Shown one piece after another: positions 1 to 8,936 of a stretch of DNA of 64,000 bases (the first letter of the stretch is position 1; every line of letters begins with the position of its first letter). This stretch comes from Rhodomicrobium lacus (GTDB taxonomy: Bacteria; Pseudomonadota; Alphaproteobacteria; Rhizobiales; Rhodomicrobiaceae), in assembly GCF_003992725.1 (NCBI RefSeq), contig NZ_RZNF01000001.1, forward strand, positions 62,001 to 126,000, given 5' to 3'. Both the position numbers and the translations under genes were made by a program. The notes under the pieces were generated by a model, which was given only the letters and a program-made list of their open reading frames with translations, ran no database searches and was not told the origin of the DNA.

Positions 1-712
1 CATGCGCTGCCATCTCGGCCGGATTGCGTGAGACCACCACTTCGTCGGCGCCGAGGGACAACGCTGCTTCGCGCTTCGAGGGAGACGTCGTGAAGGCCAC
101 GACATGCGCGCCCATCGCGTGCGCCAGCTTGATGCCCATATGGCCGAGGCCGCCGATACCCACGATGCCGACCTTTTCGCCCGGCATGATGCCCCAGTGG
201 CGCAGCGGCGAATAGGTCGTGATGCCCGCGCAGAGCAGCGGCGCCACGGCGGCGAGGTCGGCCTCGTTGTGGCGGATCTTCAGCACGAAGCCGTCCTTCA
301 CCACGATGGACGCCGAATAGCCGCCGAAGGTATTTTCGACGCCGCCCTTCATTGCGCCGTTATAGGTCTGGATGAAGCCGTGCTCGCCCTCGCAATACTG
401 CTCATCGCCCTCCTTGCAGGACGGACACTCGCCGCAACTGTCGACCATACAGCCGACGCCGACGATGTCGCCCGGCTTGAACGCGGTCACATGATCGCCG
501 ACCGCCGTCACGCGACCGACGATCTCATGGCCGGGAACGAGCGGGAAGCGGATGCCCGGCCATTCGCCGCGCGCGGCATGCAGGTCGGAATGGCATACGC
601 CGCAATAAAGGATGTCGATTGCGACATCATGCGCGCCGGGTTGGCGCCGTTCGAGGGAAAACGGCGCGAGCGGCGCGGCGGGCGTGTGCGCCGCGTAAGC
701 TTTCGTTTGCAT
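1..712 (-). CDS. Zinc-dependent NAD(P) alcohol dehydrogenase (partial, C-terminus off the left edge)
   Basis: The minus-strand frame from the ATG at 710-712 reads through to the window edge, giving about 237 residues. It is a cytosolic medium-chain dehydrogenase that oxidises alcohols or reduces aldehydes, closest to the CAD/YahK/AdhC group. Visible marks are the catalytic zinc motif CGVCHSDLH with GHEIVG, the four-cysteine structural zinc lobe (CGECPSCKEGDEQYC), and the Rossmann turn GIGGLGHMG. A GGAG lies about 8 bases before the ATG. The remaining part of the cofactor domain is missing because the window ends. The physiological substrate cannot be read from sequence. The family call is firm; the subfamily is inferred. 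Confidence 0.9.
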   Translation of the reverse strand, partial: MQTKAYAAHTPAAPLAPFSLERRQPGAHDVAIDILYCGVCHSDLHAARGEWPGIRFPLVPGHEIVGRVTAVGDHVTAFKPGDIVGVGCMVDSCGECPSCKEGDEQYCEGEHGFIQTYNGAMKGGVENTFGGYSASIVVKDGFVLKIRHNEADLAAVAPLLCAGITTYSPLRHWGIMPGEKVGIVGIGGLGHMGIKLAHAMGAHVVAFTTSPSKREAALSLGADEVVVSRNPAEMAAH

Positions 713-780
713 GGGATATCTCCAATCAGAGGGCAAACACCGATGCTGGCAATTTAGGCGTGCGTCGGCGATCCCGCCTA

Positions 781-1047
781 TCACATGCAGGTGTATTCGA
801 GATCCTCCAACTGCGAGAGAAGTTCGTCGTCCTCGATCAACTCCTTGAGCGTCGGCAGATAGTTGTGCAGCACGCGCAGATCGTCGTAGCCCTTTGCGTT
901 GAACTCGGCGCGTTTCTGCTGGAAATAGGCCCAGAAGGGATTTTCCGCCGCTTCGATATAAGGCTGCAACGCGTCCATCATCTTCTCGGCGCGTGCATTG
1001 CAATCGATGTTCTTGAAACTCACGTAGCGGTCGATCTGCTCTGACAT
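781..1047 (-). CDS. cowN: CowN, N2-fixation sustaining protein (CO protection of nitrogenase)
   Basis: An 88-residue cytosolic protein. The N-terminus [16 protein letters not shown] and the acidic C-terminus LEDLEYTCM fit the CowN family, small proteins that sustain nitrogen fixation in the presence of carbon monoxide (known from Rhodospirillum rubrum and Gluconacetobacter). The frame stays open to 1131, but the extra 28 residues look unlike the family, so I take the ATG at 1045-1047. No nif gene lies nearby in the window. I found no convincing sigma-54 promoter upstream. Its presence implies a diazotrophic host. The alternative, an unrelated small acidic protein, is unlikely given the matching N-terminal motif. 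Confidence 0.86.
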   Translation of the reverse strand: MSEQIDRYVSFKNIDCNARAEKMMDALQPYIEAAENPFWAYFQQKRAEFNAKGYDDLRVLHNYLPTLKELIEDDELLSQLEDLEYTCM

Positions 1048-1393
1048 CCGGTCCTGTTCCTGCCTGAATCTATGCGCAACGCGGTGCGGCAAACACCGGT
1101 CTGCCTGAAGAAAACGCGCCAAACCCGTCAAGCCGCACAGGCGCGCTACGGCCGCAATCTAGATGAACCGACCTTCGAAGGGAACGTCTGCATCCGATCG
1201 CCATCCCGTTCCAGGGACGCCGGGCCTTTTTCACCATACAACAACCGAAATCGGAAGAATGTCACGCAGGCGACATTCCGCGCGTTTTCCTGAAGCCGCC
1301 TTATCCGAAATCGTCTTCCGCCAGCGGCTTATCTCGAAGTGATTTCCTTTTGACCCTGCGCACGTGCGGAAACGGCTACACCAAAACGTGAGG

Positions 1394-1407
1394 TTGATCC
1401 TCGTCAA
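1394..1407. promoter_or_regulatory. FNR/FixK-like box
   Basis: TTGAT-CCTC-GTCAA matches the FNR/FixK consensus TTGAT-N4-ATCAA at nine of ten fixed positions. It lies 347 bases upstream of cowN and 38 bases before a possible small plus-strand gene. Neither distance is the classic -41.5 arrangement for an obvious promoter, so function is uncertain. Confidence 0.3.
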
Positions 1408-1444
1408 CCTCGCACTATTCTGCCGGCTCTGTGCCGAGGTTGTA

Positions 1445-1615
1445 ATGCGTACCCTTGCCTTGCTGTCCGTCCTGCAAAGTATGACAACAGGCGCCTATAT
1501 CGCGTCCTGCGTGGAAGCGCGCGCGTCAGCGGTCGAGTGGGTCTTCGCCATAAGCCTCGCGATCATGAGCGCGGTTTTCGCCTGTTATGTCGCGGTTGAG
1601 CGCGGCGGGCGCTGA
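1445..1615 (+). CDS. Possible small membrane protein, unknown
   Basis: A 56-residue frame starting MRTLALLSVLQSM, preceded by GAGG 6 bases before the ATG. It has two hydrophobic stretches, at about residues 3-22 and 31-50, and would be an inner-membrane miniprotein. Its 3' end overlaps the convergent glycosylase gene by about 31 bases, which argues slightly against it. I do not recognise a family. An in-frame upstream start at 1364 has no better support. Confidence 0.32.
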   Translation: MRTLALLSVLQSMTTGAYIASCVEARASAVEWVFAISLAIMSAVFACYVAVERGGR

Positions 1616-2244
1616 ACAGTCCTCTCGATGAGCGCCCTTCCCTGCCCGTTGAGCGCGGCGGGACCGCTCACGAACCGGCTGCCCTTCTCGTAAAATCGGA
1701 GGGGAAGGTCCGCGTCCCGCGTGATGCCGATGCGCGTGCTCGTGCCGATGTCGCCACCCGCCGCCCCGTCCGCCCCGAGCCAGAGAGCACCGCTTACGCA
1801 AAGATCGGCGCCGTCGTGGCTGCGGTCTATGGCAAGCGCGCTGGCAAGCCGCCCCGGCCCCCGCAGGAGATCACGCGTCGGAACGTCCCCGCGATGGCGC
1901 TTCATCGCGTCGAGCCCCGCAATGGGTTCGGCCGCACGGATGAGCACCGCTTCGCCCACGCCCACGACCGCATTCGTCACGTTCAGCATCCAGCAGACGC
2001 CATAGGCGCGATACACATAGGCGTGGCCCGGCGGCCCGAACATCGTGCGATTGCGCGGCGTCGGCCCGCGAAAGGCATGGCACGCGGCGTCATCGGCAAG
2101 GTAAGCCTCGGTCTCCACGATACGCGCCACGGCGAGGCCATCGGGAAGCGCACGGAGCACGAGCTTGCCGATGAGAAAGCGGGCGAGGTCCGCCGTGCCT
2201 GCGGGAAGCTCATCGCGGGAAAGCGGGCGTGCGATCTCATGCAT
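1585..2244 (-). CDS. 3-methyladenine DNA glycosylase (AAG/MPG type)
   Basis: 219 residues, the usual length for bacterial AAG-family enzymes that remove alkylated purines in base excision repair. Visible motifs are the VETEAYLADDAACHAFRG segment, which holds the catalytic glutamate, then TPRNRTMFGPPGHAYVYRAYG and NVTNAVVGVGEAVLIRAAEP, which form the DNA-binding pocket. The start MHEIARPLSR fits the family. It stands alone, divergent from the MaoC gene at 2390, and its 3' end overlaps a doubtful small frame. No regulatory site is evident. Confidence 0.93.
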   Translation of the reverse strand: MHEIARPLSRDELPAGTADLARFLIGKLVLRALPDGLAVARIVETEAYLADDAACHAFRGPTPRNRTMFGPPGHAYVYRAYGVCWMLNVTNAVVGVGEAVLIRAAEPIAGLDAMKRHRGDVPTRDLLRGPGRLASALAIDRSHDGADLCVSGALWLGADGAAGGDIGTSTRIGITRDADLPLRFYEKGSRFVSGPAALNGQGRALIERTVQRPPRSTAT

Positions 2245-2389
2245 GCCTCAAGCATAGAAAAAAGCGAGGCGATTACCAAGCCTCCCGCTTCATCTCTTCG
2301 CCCGGTTGCACAAGGTAAGCCCAGAGCTTATGAAAAGGCCATCGACACGGGGCTGTCGGCGCCTCGGTTTCGGCGTCACGGAGGAACAC

Positions 2390-2836
2390 ATGACGGGCAC
2401 GGCACAGCAGGGGCTTTATTTCGAGGATCTGTCCGTCGGGCAGGAAGCCAGCCTCACGAGCACGGTGAAGGACGAGCACATCACCGCCTTCGCGGAAATT
2501 TCCGGCGACACGAATCCCGTTCATCTCGACGAGGCGTTTGCCGCGACGACGCCGTTCAAGCAGCGCATCGCGCACGGCATGCTGTCGGCGGCCTATATAT
2601 CCGCCGTGTTCGGCACGAAGCTGCCCGGCCCCGGCTGCATCTACATCTCGCAGACGCTGAACTTCAAGGCGCCGGTTCATATCGGCGACGAAGTCGTCAC
2701 CACGGTGCGGATTACGGACTTGATCACGGAAAAGAGACGGGCAATCTTCCACACTGAGTGCAAAGTGGCAGGGAAAGTTGTTCTCGTCGGCGAGGCCGTA
2801 ATCATGGTTCCGTCGCGCGAACCGAGGCAGAAGTAG
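2390..2836 (+). CDS. MaoC-family (R)-specific enoyl-CoA hydratase
   Basis: 148 residues with a hot-dog fold. The hydratase-2 motif DTNPVHLDEAFA followed by RIAHGML carries the catalytic Asp and His of PhaJ-type enzymes, which hydrate 2-enoyl-CoA to (R)-3-hydroxyacyl-CoA for polyhydroxyalkanoate or fatty-acid metabolism. The start is fixed by GGAGGA ending 5 bases before the ATG; the frame is open further upstream but without a better site. ribF follows 63 bases later on the same strand, so co-transcription is possible though the functions are unrelated. Substrate chain length cannot be inferred. Confidence 0.9.
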   Translation: MTGTAQQGLYFEDLSVGQEASLTSTVKDEHITAFAEISGDTNPVHLDEAFAATTPFKQRIAHGMLSAAYISAVFGTKLPGPGCIYISQTLNFKAPVHIGDEVVTTVRITDLITEKRRAIFHTECKVAGKVVLVGEAVIMVPSREPRQK

Positions 2837-2899
2837 CTTTTTCCAGCGGCCGCAGCGGGAGCTCCCGCGCGGCACGCGGCAAGCTCCGAGTGAGGTGGA

Positions 2900-3859
2900 A
2901 TGGACATCGTCCACGGGTGGCATGAAGTTCCCGCCTCCGCGAAAGGTGCGTCGCTCGCGATCGGCACCTTCGACGGGGTTCATCGCGGCCACCGCGCCGT
3001 GCTCCACGCCGCGCAGGAAAAGGCCCAGGAAGGCCGCCTGCCGATGGGAGCGATGATCTTCGAGCCTTATCCGCGCAAGTTCTTCCAGCCGCAAAAGCAG
3101 CTGTTCCGCCTTACGACGCTTCAGCGCAAGCTCGACCTGCTTGCGGCCTATGGGTGCGGCTTCACGGCGGTTATCCCGTTCGACGCGGACCTCGCGGCGC
3201 TCTCGGCGGAAGCCTTCGTTGCGCAAATTCTGGTCGACGCCTTCGCCATCAGGCATGCGAGCGTTGGCTATAATTTCTTCTTCGGCAAGGGCCGTGGCGG
3301 CAATCCAGACGTGCTTGCCGCGCTCGGCCGGAAACATGGATTTGGGGTGACGGTGGTGTCGGCACAGGGTTACGCAGGCGACGTGTTTTCATCGACGCGC
3401 ATCCGCGAACTGCTCGCGGAAGGCGATGTGGCCGCTGCGGCTGAGATGCTCGGCTCGTGGTGGCGGATTTCCGGGCCCGTCGAGGGCGGGGCAGGACGCG
3501 GCAAGGTGCTGGGCTACCCGACCGCGAACATTCGCCTCGAAGAGGGCGTGTCGCTGAAGCACGGCATTTACGCGGTCAACGCCTATGTGGACGGCCGCAA
3601 GGTGCAGGGCGCGTCCTATCTCGGCACGCGGCCGACCTTCGACGCCGGGCAGCCGCTGCTCGAAACCTTCCTCTTCGACTTCGATGACGACCTCTACGGC
3701 AAGACCATCGAAATCGAGTTCATCGCCTACATCCGGGACGACGCCAAGTTCAAGTCGCCGGAGGCGCTGGCCCAGCAGATGGCTATCGACGTGGCAAAGG
3801 CGAAGGAGATCCTCGGCCGCGCTGGCGGTTCTTCGCCATCGGATGGCGACGCCGCGTGA
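2900..3859 (+). CDS. ribF: Bifunctional riboflavin kinase / FAD synthetase
   Basis: 319 residues, typical for RibF, which converts riboflavin to FMN and then FAD in the cytosol. The N-terminal nucleotidyltransferase domain shows IGTFDGVHRGHRAVL near residue 21 and the STRIRELLAEG motif near residue 164. The C-terminal riboflavin kinase domain has GRGKVLGYPTANIRL, with the PTAN nucleotide-binding motif, and ends in an acidic and lysine-rich region. It converges on divL, leaving 66 bases between the two stops. No FMN riboswitch is visible upstream. Confidence 0.96.
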   Translation: MDIVHGWHEVPASAKGASLAIGTFDGVHRGHRAVLHAAQEKAQEGRLPMGAMIFEPYPRKFFQPQKQLFRLTTLQRKLDLLAAYGCGFTAVIPFDADLAALSAEAFVAQILVDAFAIRHASVGYNFFFGKGRGGNPDVLAALGRKHGFGVTVVSAQGYAGDVFSSTRIRELLAEGDVAAAAEMLGSWWRISGPVEGGAGRGKVLGYPTANIRLEEGVSLKHGIYAVNAYVDGRKVQGASYLGTRPTFDAGQPLLETFLFDFDDDLYGKTIEIEFIAYIRDDAKFKSPEALAQQMAIDVAKAKEILGRAGGSSPSDGDAA

Positions 3860-3925
3860 CGCTGGCGCTCGCCTGCGCATGCCCTTGGCTTGCAAGGCGA
3901 TGGGGGCGCCGCGCCGTGGCGCTCC

Positions 3926-6442
3926 TTACTGCGCGGGGATGGCGCGCGCGCCCTTCCGGTCGGCGCCCCCTTTCCCCTTATGCAGTGCCGGGTGATTGTC
4001 CGGCAGGAACACCGTGACCGTGGTGCCCGCGCCCGGCGTCGAACGCAAATCGATGCGGCCCTTGTGCAATTCGACGATGCTTTTCACGAGCGTGAGACCA
4101 AGCCCCGCGCCGCGATGCCGTGAGCCCTTGCTGCGGCTTTCGAAGCGATCGAACACACTCGCCTGTTCTTCCTCCGGGATGCCGAGCCCCGTATCCTGAA
4201 CGCTGATCGCAACGCCGTTCCGCTCCCGGCGGCAGGCAAGCGTGATCGTGCCGTCTTCCGGCGAGAAGCCGATGGCGTTGGACAGGAGGTTGTAGAGGAC
4301 CTGAATGAGACGGTTCGAGTCCGCCATCACCGTCCCCGCGCCGCTTGCGATATGCACGTCAAGATTCACGTTCGCGCGGCTTAGGCGTTCGCGTACACCC
4401 AATTCCGCCGCCTCGATGAGGGTCTCGATCTCCACCGGCGCGAGCTTCAGGTCGAGCGCGCCCGCGTCGAGTGCTGCGAGGTCGATGATGTCGTTGATGA
4501 TGTTGAGCAGCACCTCGCTCGACGTCTTGATGTGGTCGAGATATTCGCGCTGCTTGTTGTTGAGCGAACCGAAAGCAGGCTCGGCCAACATGTCGGTAAA
4601 GCCGATGATCGTGGTGAGCGGTGTGCGCAGCTCGTAGGACACGTGGCTGAGGAAGGCCGTTTTCAGCCGGTCGGAGGCTTCGAGCGCCTCGTTCCTTTCA
4701 AGCAGCACCTCTTCGAAGCGTTTTCTGTCGGTGACGTCCGCGAAGGTGACGAGCGTACCGCCATCGGGCAGCGGCGTCACCACATAGGCCAGATGGACGC
4801 CGTCGCTTTTCGCAACCGTGCCGCTGAAAGTGTCGCGCGCTTCCGGCATGCCCGTGATGGCTTCGCGCAGCGTGTGCCAGAAATCGGGGTCGGGTGCGAG
4901 CGTGTCGCTCGCCTTGCAGATGTCCTCAAAATGCGGCTGGTCCCCGAGCATCTCCTCAGGCAGCGCCCAGATGGACTGGAAGGAAGGGTTGTGGAGGTCG
5001 AGCCGCCCGTCCGCACCGAACACGGCGATGCCTTCGCTCAGGTGGTCGAGCGTCTCACGCTGGCTTTCGATAAGCGTATGGAACTGGCGTTCGAGCGCAA
5101 GCTTCTCCGTCACATCATCGAACAGGTAGGTCAGGCCGCCATCGTCGCGGCAATCCTTCACCACATGCACGGTGCGGCCATCGGGGAGATGCCACAATTC
5201 GTCGAGCGTCCGGGTGCGGTCGAAGGCGAGAATCTTGCCGTCGCGCCATTTGCGGTAGTCGGGTTGCTCTGGCAGGAGGCGGCGCTGGCGAAGCTGATCG
5301 AAGAACTCGGACGCCGCAGGCTTCGCGGCGAGCCACGCGATTTCGAGATCCCAGATCTTGGCGAACGCCTCGTTGAAGTAAAAAAGCGAGCGGTCCACGC
5401 CGAATACCGCGACGCCGGTCGACACCTTGTCGAGAGTCCGGGCGTTGGCGGCGATCTGCCGTTCAAGCTCGTCGCGCTGCGTCTTCAGCATTGAGACGTC
5501 GAGCGCCGCGCCTCCGCTGCCTCGTTCGATCGGGGCCGCTATCGCCTCGTAGGTTTGCACGCCGCCGTTGACGATCGTCTGAAGCTTGATGCGTCCCGGC
5601 TTCTTGGCCTGGCTCATGCGGTGCAAGTCGGTTCGCTGCCGCGTCTCGAAAAGCTCGATCTGCTTGTCGATGGCTTCCTCGCGGTTCTTCGCGTCGATGG
5701 CTGAGACATAGGCCGTGTTGACCCATGTCAGCGTGCCCCTCGCATCGCGCAGCCAAACGGGCGTCTGGATGGCGTCGAGAATGCCCTCGCGATCCTGGAT
5801 GGCCTGCTTGAGCCGCTTGTTGTCCCCGATGAGCCGGACGAGTTCCTTGTTGACCGGCGAAAATGCCCGGATGCGCATGACGGTGTCAGCGCCGGAAACC
5901 GCGCCCGCGATCTCGATCACATGGCCCTCAAGCGTGCTTGCGTTGGAAACGAACCCTTCGCCGCGCGATTGCAGCCGCGCCAGATTCTCCGCGGCAAGGC
6001 TCGCGTCGTCCGGATGCAGCCACGAACCGAATCTGAGCAATTGCGTGAGCTTTGACGGTACGCCGACTGTCCCCTGCATGGTGTGCAGCGCGAGCCGGGC
6101 GTGACTGTCGCTCCAGATCACGAACACCTGCGGTTCAAGCGCCGCAAGCGCCCGGAAATTTCCCTCGATGGTGAAAAGCGCGTCGAGCCTTGCGCTCTGG
6201 CGCAGGAGCTGCTTCGCGCGGTGACGCGACTGTTCCCGGAAGATGAAAGCCAGCACACCGAAGGCGGCGGCAACGCCGCCGAGCAGGGCGACGATCAGCA
6301 GCAGATCCGCGCTTCCGAACGGACAGGACACGGGCGCCGCGTCAGTCGCGGCCGTCGCGGTACCGTGGAACAGCGCAAGCCAGCACGAGGTAACCGCGGC
6401 TACCCCCGCTGCCCGCCGGTACCATACCCGGAAATCTCGCAT
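3926..6442 (-). CDS. divL: DivL-like PAS sensor kinase with Tyr in place of the phospho-His
   Basis: 838 residues. The N-terminus has two membrane segments (about 10-30 and 42-66), followed by several PAS domains (about 275-590), a DHp domain and a GHKL ATPase (N box near NLLSNAIGFS, G box DTGLGIP, then GAGLGLTLVKSIVELH). The H box reads HVSYELRTPLTTIIGF: the residue normally phosphorylated is Tyr603 (TAC, 4634-4636). This is the hallmark of Caulobacter DivL, an allosteric regulator of the CckA-CtrA cell-cycle pathway. The start at 6442 is chosen because GGGAG lies 6 bases upstream; the frame is open to 6673. Orthology to divL rather than a paralogue is inferred from the Tyr substitution and architecture. 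Confidence 0.88.
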   Translation of the reverse strand: MRDFRVWYRRAAGVAAVTSCWLALFHGTATAATDAAPVSCPFGSADLLLIVALLGGVAAAFGVLAFIFREQSRHRAKQLLRQSARLDALFTIEGNFRALAALEPQVFVIWSDSHARLALHTMQGTVGVPSKLTQLLRFGSWLHPDDASLAAENLARLQSRGEGFVSNASTLEGHVIEIAGAVSGADTVMRIRAFSPVNKELVRLIGDNKRLKQAIQDREGILDAIQTPVWLRDARGTLTWVNTAYVSAIDAKNREEAIDKQIELFETRQRTDLHRMSQAKKPGRIKLQTIVNGGVQTYEAIAAPIERGSGGAALDVSMLKTQRDELERQIAANARTLDKVSTGVAVFGVDRSLFYFNEAFAKIWDLEIAWLAAKPAASEFFDQLRQRRLLPEQPDYRKWRDGKILAFDRTRTLDELWHLPDGRTVHVVKDCRDDGGLTYLFDDVTEKLALERQFHTLIESQRETLDHLSEGIAVFGADGRLDLHNPSFQSIWALPEEMLGDQPHFEDICKASDTLAPDPDFWHTLREAITGMPEARDTFSGTVAKSDGVHLAYVVTPLPDGGTLVTFADVTDRKRFEEVLLERNEALEASDRLKTAFLSHVSYELRTPLTTIIGFTDMLAEPAFGSLNNKQREYLDHIKTSSEVLLNIINDIIDLAALDAGALDLKLAPVEIETLIEAAELGVRERLSRANVNLDVHIASGAGTVMADSNRLIQVLYNLLSNAIGFSPEDGTITLACRRERNGVAISVQDTGLGIPEEEQASVFDRFESRSKGSRHRGAGLGLTLVKSIVELHKGRIDLRSTPGAGTTVTVFLPDNHPALHKGKGGADRKGARAIPAQ

Positions 6443-6649
6443 CGTTTTCTCCCGCGGGGACGGACTGGCAATTCGCACATATGCCGAGTCGAGTGTTAGT
6501 TTATCGTTAATTTTTTGTTGGCGAGGTGCAGAAAGCGCCACCTGCTCAATCATACGTGGAAATCCTGACGTGGAACATTCAGATACATGAAATCTCTTAC
6601 GTTGCGCCCCAGGTTGTAATATGACTTTGACCTTGGGGGCAGACCATCC

Positions 6650-7747
6650 GTGCGGCCCAATCCCGCAGGACAATCAATCGCCGGGTTAGATGTGATAGAG
6701 CGCAGGCCGAACCCTTCGCAGACGGAGCGGGGACGACATGATACTCTGGAAATCAATCTTCGCTCGTTGGACATTTTTGTCCTAGTCGCGGAATGCGGCG
6801 GCATAAGCGAGGCTGCGCGCAGAGCGCAACTTACCCAGTCCGCGGTAAGCCAGATCGTTGCCAATCTCGAACAGTCGATCGGCGTGCAGCTTTTCGACCG
6901 TCAGGTGCGGCCGATCGCATTGACGCCCTCGGGCGCGGTCCTTCTGGAAAAGGCGCGGGGCGTGCTTCTTGGGGCGAGAGAGGCCATTCAGGCTGCAAGA
7001 GCGCCCGCCATGGCGGCGTTGCCCAAGCTCAATATCGGTCTCGTCGACTCGCTCGCGGGCACCATCGGGCTCGAACTGGTTTCGAGTCTGCGCGGCATCG
7101 CCGCGCTCTGGTCCGTGCAGATCGGCCTTCATAGCCAGCATCGCCGTGCGCTTCTCGGCCGCGAGGTGGATGTCATCATTTCACCGGACCCTCTCGAAGA
7201 CCAATCCAATCTCGAACGGCATAAAATTCTGCGCGAACCGCTCATTCTCGCGGTACCGCGCGGCATCAATACCAACATCGACGATCTCGGTGCGCTCGCC
7301 CGAGAGCGGGACATCGTCCGTCTCAGTTCCAGAACCATGCTCGGACGCGAGGTGGACCGGCTGTTGCGCCGCCTTCGCATCGAGACCACTGGGCGCGCGG
7401 AGTTCGACGATTCCGAAACCGTGCTTGCCATGGTGGCGTCGGGAATGGGGTGGTCGATCCTGACCCCGCTTTGCGTGCTGCGAGGGCAGGCTTTCTGGCG
7501 GAGCGTGACCTTCGCCCCCATGCCGAGCATGATCGCGTCCCGAGAGATCCACGTTCTCGCCCGGGAAAGAGAGCTTGGCGATATTCCTCGCCAGGTGGCT
7601 CACACTGCGAAGGCGGCGATTGCCCGGCGCATGAGCGAAAAAATCGCGCCGGACTATCCATGGATCATGGACGCGTTGACCTTGCCGGGCATTTCTGTGG
7701 CGCGGCGGGAAGAAAAGCCCGATCTATGGCACGCAAACGCGGGCTGA
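6650..7747 (+). CDS. LysR-family transcriptional regulator
   Basis: Up to 365 residues. The winged helix-turn-helix lies at about residues 35-95 (AARRAQLTQSAVSQIVANLE, then LFDRQVRPIALTPSG), followed by a periplasmic-binding-like effector domain. The start is uncertain. The GTG at 6650 has a G-rich stretch upstream, and a GTG at 6692 is also in frame. No ATG lies close to the conserved start of the HTH. It is divergent from divL with about 200 bases between. No adjacent metabolic target is evident, so effector and regulon are unknown. Confidence 0.88.
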   Translation: MRPNPAGQSIAGLDVIERRPNPSQTERGRHDTLEINLRSLDIFVLVAECGGISEAARRAQLTQSAVSQIVANLEQSIGVQLFDRQVRPIALTPSGAVLLEKARGVLLGAREAIQAARAPAMAALPKLNIGLVDSLAGTIGLELVSSLRGIAALWSVQIGLHSQHRRALLGREVDVIISPDPLEDQSNLERHKILREPLILAVPRGINTNIDDLGALARERDIVRLSSRTMLGREVDRLLRRLRIETTGRAEFDDSETVLAMVASGMGWSILTPLCVLRGQAFWRSVTFAPMPSMIASREIHVLARERELGDIPRQVAHTAKAAIARRMSEKIAPDYPWIMDALTLPGISVARREEKPDLWHANAG

Positions 7748-7982
7748 GCCGCCGGCTTGCTGAAAAGCCGCGCCTCCTATCCGCTTGATGAATTTGTGCC
7801 CCCCGTCTCCTGATCGCGACGGCGGCATTCCCATCCGGTCGCAGCGTCTCGAAGCGCGGCACGACGCTGTGGATTCGTGTCGTCAGATCGACGCCGATTT
7901 AACAGGCGAACGGTGCGCTTTTGGCTGGATTAAAAGCGCACTCCATCTTGGTCGCACCCTTCCGCACCTCAAGCCACCAAAG

Positions 7983-8000
7983 CCGCCGACTCATCGGCGG
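7983..8000 (-). terminator. Hairpin downstream of sdhB
   Basis: CCGCCGA-CTCA-TCGGCGG gives a 7-bp stem with a 4-base loop 23 bases beyond the sdhB stop. In the sdhB direction it is followed by CTTTGG rather than a clear T-run, so intrinsic termination is uncertain. The rest of the gap 7748-8022 between the convergent LysR and sdhB genes shows no believable gene. Confidence 0.4.
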
Positions 8001-8022
8001 GGCGCAGTTGAAGTGCATGGTT

Positions 8023-8805
8023 CTAGAGCTGACGCTCGACCATGAGCTTTTTCAGCTCGGCGATGGCCTCACCCGGGTTCAGGCCCTTCGGGCAGACCTG
8101 CGCGCAGTTCAAGATCGTGTGGCAGCGATAGAGGCGGAACGGATCTTCGAGGTTGTCGAGACGCTCGCCGGTGCGTTCGTCGCGGCTGTCCGCGATCCAG
8201 CGGCGCGCCTGAAGGAGCGAAGCGGGGCCGAGGAAGCGCGCGCCATTCCACCAATAGGACGGGCAAGACGTCGTGCAGCAAGCGCAAAGGATGCATTCAT
8301 AGAGGCCGTCGAGCACCGCGCGGTCGTCACGGCTCTGAAGCCATTCGGTCTCCGGCGGCGGCGAATCGGTCTGAAGCCACGGCTCGATGGAGCGATGCTG
8401 CGCGAAGAAATGGCTGAGGTCGGGAATGAGATCCTTGCTGACGCTCATATGCGGCAGCGGATAGATCTTCACGGTGCCGGAAATTTCCTTGATGGGCTTC
8501 GTGCAGGCCAGCGTATTGGTGCCGTCGATGTTCATCGCACACGACCCGCAAATGCCCTCGCGACAGGAGCGGCGGAAGGCGAGCGTCGGATCGATCTCGT
8601 TCTTGATCTTGAGGATGGCGTCGAGCACCATCGGGCCGCATTCCTTGAGGTTCACCCAGTAGGTGTCCATGCTCGGATTGTGGCCCGTGGTCGGATCCCA
8701 ACGATAAATCTCGAACCGCTTCCAGTCTTTCGCCTCCGCCCCCGGAGAATTCCAGGTTTTGCCTTTGCGAATTTTCGAGTTTTTCGGCAGCGTGAGCTGA
8801 ACCAT
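8023..8805 (-). CDS. sdhB: Succinate dehydrogenase iron-sulfur subunit
   Basis: 260 residues, the standard alphaproteobacterial length. It carries electrons from SdhA through three clusters to ubiquinone in respiratory complex II at the inner membrane. Motifs: CREGICGSC with a downstream C for [2Fe-2S], [16 protein letters not shown] for the [4Fe-4S]/[3Fe-4S] region, and [17 protein letters not shown]. The start is set by TGGAG before the ATG at 8803-8805. Unusually, sdhC, sdhD and sdhA are not next to it: the upstream neighbour on the same strand is trmFO, 131 bases away. The other subunits must lie elsewhere. Confidence 0.97.
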   Translation of the reverse strand: MVQLTLPKNSKIRKGKTWNSPGAEAKDWKRFEIYRWDPTTGHNPSMDTYWVNLKECGPMVLDAILKIKNEIDPTLAFRRSCREGICGSCAMNIDGTNTLACTKPIKEISGTVKIYPLPHMSVSKDLIPDLSHFFAQHRSIEPWLQTDSPPPETEWLQSRDDRAVLDGLYECILCACCTTSCPSYWWNGARFLGPASLLQARRWIADSRDERTGERLDNLEDPFRLYRCHTILNCAQVCPKGLNPGEAIAELKKLMVERQL

Positions 8806-8936
8806 GGCGGCTCCAGACGGGATGCGAAATTTCGGCGGTTGGTGATATGTGGCAGCCAACGCCGCGAGAGGCAAGGTCTACATATGCCGCACGGCCGAGC
8901 TGCCGCTTGGTTTATGCACCATCAGATTAGAGTAAA

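Noticed and set aside
1062-1095. Sigma-54-like sequence upstream of cowN on the minus strand
   Set aside because: GCAC and TTGC elements are present but spaced one base too short, and the -24 GG is absent, so it does not meet the GG-N10-GC rule.
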